Shown: positions 1-4,881 of the stretch, in pieces
Layout: the number at the start of each line of letters is the position of its first letter
Position numbering within the stretch: position 1 is the stretch's first letter
Source of the DNA: JANOBJ01 sp031411575
GTDB lineage: Bacteria > Pseudomonadota > Gammaproteobacteria > Burkholderiales > Burkholderiaceae_C
Direction: 5' to 3'
Assembly (NCBI GenBank): GCA_031411575.1
Contig: JANOBJ010000007.1
Coordinates: 1 to 12,829, forward strand
DNA length: 12,829 nt
Notes under the pieces: model-generated
What the model was told of the DNA's origin: nothing
The model's input: the letters and a program-made list of their open reading frames with translations, nothing else
The model's database searches: none
Translations under genes and position numbers: made by a program

Positions 1-278
1 GTTTCATCACGCGCCGCGGCCTGGAAACGCTGCTGCATCGAGCGGTCGCTGGCCGCCAGTGCCTGCCCCTGGTAGAGCGCTTGCGCACAGATTTCGCCCA
101 CATGGTTGACGCGCATCAAGGCCCCGGAGAGCGCTTTTTCACTCGCAGAAAGCTCGGGCATCCCGGCTGGACTGCTCGGCGATGCGGGCAGGGCTCCCGG
201 TAGAGGCCGGCCCGCGCGCAGGCCACCGGACAAGGTTCGCAGGGCGTGGTCTGCTGCGGCGATGAAAGCGTCGTTCAT
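1..278 (-). CDS. coq7: Demethoxyubiquinone hydroxylase (COQ7 family), 5' part
   Basis: The 92 visible codons read from an ATG at 278 and run off the left edge, so only the N-terminal part of a protein of about 200 residues is present. The segment MRVNHVGEICAQALYQGQ near residues 56-73 is the hallmark first helix of the COQ7 ferritin-like di-iron family; the Glu of its GE pair is the expected first iron ligand. Known role of the family: membrane-associated hydroxylation of demethoxyubiquinone, the last ring hydroxylation in ubiquinone synthesis, using O2. The start is supported by CGGAG about 8 bases upstream; that ribosome site lies in a perfect small palindrome (CGGAG-G-CTCCG on the plus strand, 280-290). 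The remaining di-iron ligands lie outside the window. Recognition is by motif reading only. Confidence 0.88.
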   Translation of the reverse strand, partial: MNDAFIAAADHALRTLSGGLRAGRPLPGALPASPSSPAGMPELSASEKALSGALMRVNHVGEICAQALYQGQALAASDRSMQQRFQAAARDE

Positions 279-376
279 GCGGAGGCTCCGTGTTGCGCCA
301 GAGAAACAACAGTCTTTGAAAGGTCACAAAAACTGGCCACAGTGTAAGGACTACTTTAAGACTCATCCCAAGTTTC

Positions 377-385
377 TGTGGATAA
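377..385 (-). promoter_or_regulatory. DnaA-box-like 9-mer TTATCCACA
   Basis: The minus strand reads TTATCCACA, a perfect match to the classical DnaA box consensus TTATNCACA. A second consensus 9-mer in the same orientation lies 187 bases away. Whether DnaA binds here is inference. It could serve as a titration or reactivation site, or regulate coq7, rather than being an origin, since no dnaA or dnaN gene is visible. Confidence 0.45.
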
Positions 386-414
386 CTTTGTTGATAGATT
401 CCCGCCAGACGCTT

Positions 415-439
415 GAAACCCTTGTAAATCAAGGGTTTC
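415..439. repeat. Perfect 10-bp inverted repeat with 5-base loop
   Basis: GAAACCCTTG and CAAGGGTTTC flank the loop TAAAT, giving a fully paired 10-bp stem. It lies in the intergenic region upstream of coq7. There is no T-tract on either side, so it is not a standard intrinsic terminator. It could be a protein-binding palindrome or an RNA structure in the coq7 leader. Confidence 0.7.
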
Positions 440-499
440 ACTACTTTGCCCGCCAAAAGGGCAGTCTGCAGAATCCATATGAATCAACAACTTACGATT

Positions 500-516
500 G
501 CTATTGGTTTGGTAGC
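500..516. repeat. Interspersed 17-base palindrome, intergenic copy
   Basis: GCTAT-TGGTTTG-GTAGC follows the 5-7-5 layout GCTAY-N7-RTAGC shared by the copies at 4734, 5300 and 6986. Its outer flanks (TT before, AAC after) match the copy at 5300, extending the paired arms to TTGCTA/TAGCAA. It is the only full copy in the window outside a reading frame. A half-like ATAGCTACT occurs nearby at 592-600. Confidence 0.55.
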
Positions 517-563
517 AACACTGATCCGTCAGCACGAGGCGTTGTGCGCCGCCACACAACTTT

Positions 564-572
564 TGTGCATAA
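564..572 (-). promoter_or_regulatory. DnaA-box-like 9-mer TTATGCACA
   Basis: The minus strand reads TTATGCACA, matching TTATNCACA. It has the same orientation as the site at 377-385. On composition a consensus match is rare in this GC-rich DNA, and I saw no other perfect match in the window. The role is inferred only from the motif. Confidence 0.42.
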
Positions 573-662
573 GTCAAGTGCGGCGGTACAAATAGCTACT
601 GTTTGAAAACCCAGATGCGGCCCCGGGCGGCCCGGGCGCTGCGCATGGCGGGCTGGCGCCGC

Positions 663-1769
663 TCAGCCGCGCATGCGGCGCGAGTGAGTGTGCACTGCCT
701 CCACCAGCGCCGCCACGTGGTCCGGCGGGGTGTACTGGCTGATGCCGTGGCCCAGGTTGAAGATGTGCGTGGGGCCGGTGGTGGCGCGATCGGTGTGCGG
801 TGCGCCAAAACTGTTCAACACCTTTGCCACTTCCGCGCGGATCGCGTCGGGCGGCGCAAACAGCACGTTGGGGTCGATGTTGCCCTGGAGGGCCTTGCCG
901 GCACCGCCCACGGCACCCCCCACACGCGCGCGCGCGGTGGCCAGGTTGACGGTCCAGTCCAGCCCCAGCACCTCGCAATCCAGCGCGGCCATCGCGTCCA
1001 GCCACAGCCCGCCGCCCTTGGTGAAGACGATGCGCGGCACGATCTGCCCGTCGCTGCCGTGGCGCTTGAGCTGGGCCAGCACGCGCGCGGTGTAGGCCAG
1101 GCTGAACTCCTGGAAGGCGCCATCGGCCAGCACGCCGCCCCAGCTGTCAAACACCATCACGGCCTGCGCGCCGGCGTCGATCTGGGCATTGAGGTAGGCT
1201 GCCACCGCATCGGCGTTGACCTGCAGCATCCGGTGCATCAGGTCGGGCCGGCCGTACAACATGCTTTTGACCAGGCGGTAGTCGTCCGAGCCCGCGCCTT
1301 CGACCATGTAGCAGGCCAGCGTCCAGGGGCTGCCTGAAAAGCCGATCAGCGGCACGCGGCCGTTCAATGCTTTCCGGATCGAGGTGACGGCGTCAAACAC
1401 GTACTGCAACTTGGCCATGTCGGGCACTTCGAGCCTGGCCACGGCAGCTTCGTCGCGTACCGGCGTGGCGAACTTCGGGCCTTCGCCCAGCGCGAAGCTC
1501 AGGCCCAGACCCATCGCGTCGGGCACGGTGAGGATGTCGCTGAACAAAATGGCGGCGTCGAGCGGGTAACGCTCCAGCGGCTGCAACGTTACTTCGGTGG
1601 CGTAGTCCACGTTGGTGGCCAGACCCATGAAGCTGCCGGCCTTGGCGCGCGTGGCGCAGTACTCGGGCAGGTAGCGGCCGGCCTGGCGCATCAGCCAGAC
1701 GGGGGTGTGGTCGGTCGCCTGGCGCAGGCAGGCGCGCAGGAAGCTGTCGTTTTGGAGCGGTGCAAACAT
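663..1769 (-). CDS. hemE: Uroporphyrinogen decarboxylase
   Basis: A 368-residue cytoplasmic enzyme that removes four carboxyl groups from uroporphyrinogen III to give coproporphyrinogen III in heme synthesis. Both family signatures are present: PVWLMRQAGR at 23-32, with the substrate-binding arginines, and GFSGSPWTLACYMVEG at 143-158. The conserved FSDIL aspartate (D78) and a C-terminal NLGHGI histidine (H341) are also visible. Length is close to the usual 350-370. I chose the ATG at 1769 (MFAPLQND) because family members begin this way; an in-frame ATG at 1793 would add eight residues of unlikely sequence. Odd point: a 12-base tandem duplication at 900-923 yields VGGA twice (residues 283-290) just before the conserved ALQGNIDP segment. 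Upstream neighbour is a small secreted protein, downstream is coq7 after a long gap. Confidence 0.96.
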   Translation of the reverse strand: MFAPLQNDSFLRACLRQATDHTPVWLMRQAGRYLPEYCATRAKAGSFMGLATNVDYATEVTLQPLERYPLDAAILFSDILTVPDAMGLGLSFALGEGPKFATPVRDEAAVARLEVPDMAKLQYVFDAVTSIRKALNGRVPLIGFSGSPWTLACYMVEGAGSDDYRLVKSMLYGRPDLMHRMLQVNADAVAAYLNAQIDAGAQAVMVFDSWGGVLADGAFQEFSLAYTARVLAQLKRHGSDGQIVPRIVFTKGGGLWLDAMAALDCEVLGLDWTVNLATARARVGGAVGGAGKALQGNIDPNVLFAPPDAIRAEVAKVLNSFGAPHTDRATTGPTHIFNLGHGISQYTPPDHVAALVEAVHTHSRRMRG

Positions 1770-1862
1770 GCCGCCATTGTGGCAGCAAGTCATGCGGTTG
1801 CGACGCGGTGGGGGCGCGGTGGGGCGCGCGGTTTTGGGGGCGCCGTGCCGCGCCCGCCGGGG

Positions 1863-2315
1863 CTAGCGCAACGCGGGATCGGGGACGTGCCCCGGCAGGC
1901 GCGGCGACGGCGTGCCACGCTCCTTCAGGTCAGACAGGCTGTCGCGCAACTCAGACTTCATCTCGGCCAGCAACGGCGTCATCAGCGCCAGCAGCCCCTT
2001 GAGCAGCTGCGGCGTGATCTGCGCCATCTCTTTTTGCACGCGGGCCTGCATGTCGCGCACGGCGGGGCTGTCGCCCACCTCGGCCGGGGGCTTGCCGGCG
2101 GCCACGTCGGCGGCAGCCTGCTCGATGCCCTTGGTCAGCGCGTCGGTGTCGATGGCGCCCAGGACGCGGCCGAGCGACTGTTCCAGCGTGCGTTCCAGCG
2201 CGGCTTCCGGCGAGGCGACGGCTTGCGCCCGCGCGGGCAGCGCCAGCGCGCCCAGGCCGATGAACGCGGCGGCCAGCCACAAGACGGCAGTGAAGGGCGA
2301 GCGAGGTGTGTGCAT
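1863..2315 (-). CDS. Small exported protein of unknown function
   Basis: A 150-residue protein I do not recognise as a named family. It begins MHTPRSP, followed by a hydrophobic run (about residues 9-26) and an Ala-rich site ending PARA-QA, a convincing signal peptide with cleavage near residue 30. The mature part is mostly helical-looking: charged and Ala/Leu-rich, with segments such as LEQSLGRVLGAIDTDALTKG and LLAEMKSELRDSLSDLKERG, and no cysteines. It is therefore probably a soluble periplasmic protein. The start at 2315 is favoured over the in-frame ATG at 2330 because GGAGA lies 8 bases upstream of it. It sits 93 bases before hemE on the same strand. Whether they share a transcript is not clear. 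Confidence 0.75.
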   Translation of the reverse strand: MHTPRSPFTAVLWLAAAFIGLGALALPARAQAVASPEAALERTLEQSLGRVLGAIDTDALTKGIEQAAADVAAGKPPAEVGDSPAVRDMQARVQKEMAQITPQLLKGLLALMTPLLAEMKSELRDSLSDLKERGTPSPRLPGHVPDPALR

Positions 2316-2490
2316 GGCGTGGGTCTCCATCAACGGTGGGTCGTATCCCGATAACGCCCGCGCCCGCCCGGTGGCCGACGCCGCAGCGCGACACCAGGCG
2401 CCCAGCGGCGGCAGTTTGTCACGCACCGGCTCACGCACGCAGCCACGCACGGGGTCGTGGCATGCGTCATCGCGTGGTTCATGGGCTGCG

Positions 2491-2982
2491 TCACGCGCGC
2501 GCTGCGCGCCGGTGTTCCACCATCAGGCATTGGTCCTGCACCACCAGCAGCCCGGCGGCGCGGGCTTTGTCGGCAGCGGCGTCGTGGCGGATGCCATATT
2601 GCGTCCAGACGCCGCGCGCGCCGATGGCGATGGCGTCGTCCACGATGGCGGGGATTTCCTCGCTGTGGCGAAAGCAATTCACCAGCTCGATGGGTGTACC
2701 CGCCGCACTGGCTGCTTGCGCCGCGCTGGTCAGGTCAGGATGCACCGGCTCGCCCAGGATGGTGGCGGTGCCGGCCGCCGGGTTGACCGGCACGATGCGC
2801 CAGCCGTGCGCCTGCAGGTAGCGCGCCACCTCGTGGCTGTCGCGCTCGGGCCGGGGCGACAGGCCCACCACCGCCACGGTGCGCGGCTTGGCCCACAATG
2901 CATCGCGGCTCAGCGACGGCACCGGGGCGGTGCCGGCGTGGTCAGTTGCCAGCGCGGTTGCGAGAGGAGGCGTGGGGCCCAT
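2491..2982 (-). CDS. CoA-binding Rossmann-fold protein (YccU-like)
   Basis: A protein of about 163 residues with one CoA-binding domain. Residues 30-43 (LWAKPRTVAVVGLS) form the first strand and nucleotide-binding glycine turn. WRIVPVNP (61-68) is the second strand. FRHSEEIPAIVDDAIAIGAR (104-123) and VWTQYGIRHDAA (125-136) are typical of the stand-alone YccU/COG1832 group, which ends in a conserved EHRR-type tail, seen here at 156-159. The physiological role of the family is not settled; CoA binding is inferred from the fold. The first 28 residues are low complexity and the start is uncertain: ATG at 2982 is my choice, 3012 and 3063 are alternatives, and none has a strong ribosome site. It is divergent from the DUF2726 gene across a 274-base gap. 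Confidence 0.85.
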   Translation of the reverse strand: MGPTPPLATALATDHAGTAPVPSLSRDALWAKPRTVAVVGLSPRPERDSHEVARYLQAHGWRIVPVNPAAGTATILGEPVHPDLTSAAQAASAAGTPIELVNCFRHSEEIPAIVDDAIAIGARGVWTQYGIRHDAAADKARAAGLLVVQDQCLMVEHRRAARA

Positions 2983-3256
2983 GCCGCCAGTGTAGGCGTG
3001 TGGCCCGGGCATTGCAGGTGGGCGCACCTTGGGGCTACCGATGCCTGGCCGCCGGATGGTCACGGCGCGGCTGCTTTTGCCACTCCAGCCCTCTCAACCT
3101 TAAGCGAAATTAACAAAAGTCATCGCTCGACACACAAGAAACATTTCAATACCCCAGAGGCGTTTACAGCGCCTTGCTGCACTGCCACATTAAGAACTCC
3201 TGCCAACACCTGATGGCTTTGGACTGATTGACAGGCAGTTCGCGGTCAAAAAAATT

Positions 3257-4126
3257 ATGATTACCTTGCAATGGATGGGCTGGGTCGCAGCGCTGCTGAC
3301 CCTGGGGATGCTGGCCCGCATGATCTGGCTGCGGCGCAACACCTACAGCAGCCCCAGCCACCACGTGGACACGCTGGTGGGGGCGCCGAGCACCTCCCGC
3401 CCGCTCAACGCGAGTGAGCGCTTGACCTACAAGCTGCTCACGGAAGCCATGCCGGCGGATTACTTTTTGCTGGCGCAGGTGGCGCTGGCACGCTTCATCA
3501 AGGTCTCGCAGCGCACCTCTTACCGCGCCTGGTATGACCGAATCGGCCACCGCTGCGTGGATTTCGTGGTCTGCAACGCCGACGGCGAAGTGGTGGCCGT
3601 GATCGAGCTCGACGAGCATCGGCCCAGCAGTGTCGGCTATGGCAAGGTGGTGCAGCGCAAGGCCAAGGTGCTGGCAGCGTCGGGCGTGCCGGTGCTGCAC
3701 TGGACCAGCGACACGCCGCCGGATATTAAAGACGCGCGCGAGCAACTGGAGATGGCCGAGTTTGGCGCCGTCACCCGTGCGCGGCACGCCAACGCGGTGC
3801 CCTCGGGCATGACGCCACTGGCGCCGCGCGAAGCCACCTTGCCGGCCCCGCTGGACAGTGAAGCGCAGGAGTTCAACCGGCGCTGGGCTGCGGCCGAGCC
3901 GATTTTGCAGGCGTCGCGCGAACACATTGGCGACACCGTGACATTGCCCGACGTCAACCTGACCGAAGAAGAAAAAGCCGGCATCGCGCGGCGCTTCCAG
4001 GCAGCCGACGCCGCCAACGCCGACGACCCGTGGCACAACGAGGTGGCTGCGACCGAGCCGCCACCGCAGGTCGATCTGCCGCTCAATATCGCCTCGCACC
4101 CGCGCTTTCGCAACAGCCGGATCTGA
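3257..4126 (+). CDS. Membrane-anchored DUF2726 domain protein
   Basis: A 289-residue protein with one N-terminal membrane segment (about residues 5-25, WMGWVAALLTLGMLARMIWL, followed by RR, which suggests the rest is cytoplasmic). A DUF2726-like domain spans about 55-155: LLTEAMPADYFLLAQVALARF, then VDFVVCNADGEVVAVIELDEH, then KAKVLAASGVPVLHW. The order D102...E117-x-D119...K135 resembles the PD-(D/E)XK nuclease arrangement, to which I recall this domain being related; nuclease activity here is inference. The C-terminal 130 residues are acidic, Pro- and Ala-rich and look poorly ordered. The first ATG is used; no clear ribosome site is visible upstream (AAAAAAATT), so initiation may be weak. 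It stands alone on its strand, converging on the redoxin gene. Confidence 0.85.
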   Translation: MITLQWMGWVAALLTLGMLARMIWLRRNTYSSPSHHVDTLVGAPSTSRPLNASERLTYKLLTEAMPADYFLLAQVALARFIKVSQRTSYRAWYDRIGHRCVDFVVCNADGEVVAVIELDEHRPSSVGYGKVVQRKAKVLAASGVPVLHWTSDTPPDIKDAREQLEMAEFGAVTRARHANAVPSGMTPLAPREATLPAPLDSEAQEFNRRWAAAEPILQASREHIGDTVTLPDVNLTEEEKAGIARRFQAADAANADDPWHNEVAATEPPPQVDLPLNIASHPRFRNSRI

Positions 4127-4136
4127 GGCGCCCGGC

Positions 4137-4160
4137 CCGGGGCTCGCAGGCCCCGGTTTG
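4137..4160 (+). terminator. Hairpin between convergent genes
   Basis: CCGGGGC (4137-4143) and GCCCCGG (4150-4156) form a perfect 7-bp GC stem with the loop TCGCAG, followed on the plus strand by TTTGGATT. It fills almost the whole 36-base gap between the DUF2726 stop and the redoxin stop, so it may act as a terminator for either strand. The T-run is short, which lowers confidence. Confidence 0.5.
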
Positions 4161-4162
4161 GA

Positions 4163-4816
4163 TTACAGCGAAGATTTGTACTTGACCGAGCAGCCATACG
4201 GCTGCGTCGCCGCTGCTGTGAGCGGCTTGCCGGCCAGCGCCTCGGCGAGGCCCTGTTTCACGTAGTTGGTGGCGTTCTTGATGTCATCGGCCCGGCCCGA
4301 CGGAATGCTGTCGATGCCGCCCGCATAAATCAGCGTGCCCTGCGGGTTCACGATGTACATGTGCGGCGTGGTGCGCGCGCCGTAGGCCTTGCCGATGCTG
4401 CCGGCCTCGTCCATCAGCATCGCGGTGGGCGCGCTGGCCTTGTCTTTCATCCAGGCGTTGAGCTGCGCCGGCGTCATGTAGTCGGGGTGCTCACGCTCGG
4501 TGGAATTGACGGCCAGCCAGACCACGTTGCCCTTGCCCAGCGCGTCTTTTTGCGTGCCTTGCATGTTGGCGCTGTTGTAGTGCTTCTTGACGAACGGGCA
4601 GTTGGGGTTGACCCATTCGAGCACCACGTACTTGCCCTTGAAGTCACTTAGGGAGCGCGGCTTGCCGGCGGTGTCGGTAGCGCTGAACTCAGGGGCTTTC
4701 TGGCCGAGGGTCGGCGCGGAATGGGCATGCCCAGCTATGAAAGCAGTAGCGAACACGGCTGCCGACACGGTGGCGGTGGACAGCAAGTGAGAGGTGAGAA
4801 ACAGGCGGCGCAGCAT
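4163..4816 (-). CDS. Exported thioredoxin-like (redoxin) protein
   Basis: A 217-residue protein with a signal peptide (residues 1 to about 34, cut near AHSA-PTLG) and an AhpC/TSA-like thioredoxin fold. Residues 63-78 (YVVLEWVNPNCPFVKK) give the beta strand and active-site turn with C73 in NCPFV, so the motif is single-Cys rather than CxxC. The cis-proline loop is TTPHMYIV (149-156). A second cysteine lies close to the C-terminus in YGCSVKY (C209). This pair suggests a peroxidase or disulfide-exchange protein with a distant resolving cysteine; that is inference. The start at 4816 has AGGAG 7 bases upstream. It follows dsbD by 65 bases, so DsbD may reduce it. The signal peptide contains an interspersed palindrome at 4734-4750. 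Confidence 0.88.
   Translation of the reverse strand: MLRRLFLTSHLLSTATVSAAVFATAFIAGHAHSAPTLGQKAPEFSATDTAGKPRSLSDFKGKYVVLEWVNPNCPFVKKHYNSANMQGTQKDALGKGNVVWLAVNSTEREHPDYMTPAQLNAWMKDKASAPTAMLMDEAGSIGKAYGARTTPHMYIVNPQGTLIYAGGIDSIPSGRADDIKNATNYVKQGLAEALAGKPLTAAATQPYGCSVKYKSSL
4734..4750. repeat. Interspersed 17-base palindrome in redoxin signal peptide
   Basis: GCTAT-GAAAGCA-GTAGC has the 5-7-5 layout of the family. Its interior shares TGAAAGC with the copy at 5300 (one base shifted). Read on the coding strand it contributes the hydrophobic stretch FATAFIA (residues 22-28) of the signal peptide. Confidence 0.5.
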
Positions 4817-4881
4817 CGTTGACTCCTGGAAAACCATCGGTTGGAACGGCAGCGTGAACACGGACTTTCGGCGGGTTGGCC

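Larger units (their letters stand above)
279..662. other. AT-rich structured intergenic region between hemE and coq7
   Basis: These 384 bases hold no credible gene; short frames across it have no recognisable protein pattern. The middle (about 300-605) is visibly richer in A and T than any flanking gene. It contains two DnaA-box-like 9-mers, a perfect 10-bp hairpin at 415-439, a second short inverted repeat TGCCC/GGGCA at 447-463, and an interspersed palindrome at 500-516. It must also hold the promoter of coq7, but I see no clear -35/-10 pair. The GC-rich end at 611-662 follows the hemE stop and contains CCCGGG-CGG-CCCGGG (622-636), a possible but T-poor transcription stop for hemE. Confidence 0.6.

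Noticed and set aside
300..605. Chromosomal replication origin
   Set aside because: Only two consensus DnaA boxes are present, and none of the usual origin neighbours (dnaA, dnaN, gyrB, rpmH) is visible.
604..636. Intrinsic terminator for hemE (CCCGGG-CGG-CCCGGG followed by TTTT on the minus strand)
   Set aside because: The T-run lies about 12 bases beyond the stem, too far for a standard intrinsic terminator; mentioned only as a possibility in the intergenic entry.
603..1337. 244-codon plus-strand open frame
   Set aside because: It mirrors hemE, which carries both family signatures.
1912..3213. 433-codon plus-strand open frame
   Set aside because: It runs antisense through two supported genes (the secreted protein and the CoA-binding protein) and has low-complexity Arg/Ser/Ala composition.
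3228..3256. TTGACA 17 bases before AAAATT as a promoter for the DUF2726 gene
   Set aside because: The -35 is consensus, but the -10 matches only three of six positions and abuts the start codon, which would give a leaderless transcript starting inside the gene.
3164..4099. 311-codon minus-strand open frame
   Set aside because: It is antisense to the DUF2726 gene, whose domain pattern and hydrophobic anchor are clear; the translation is His/Arg/Gln-rich as in mirror frames.
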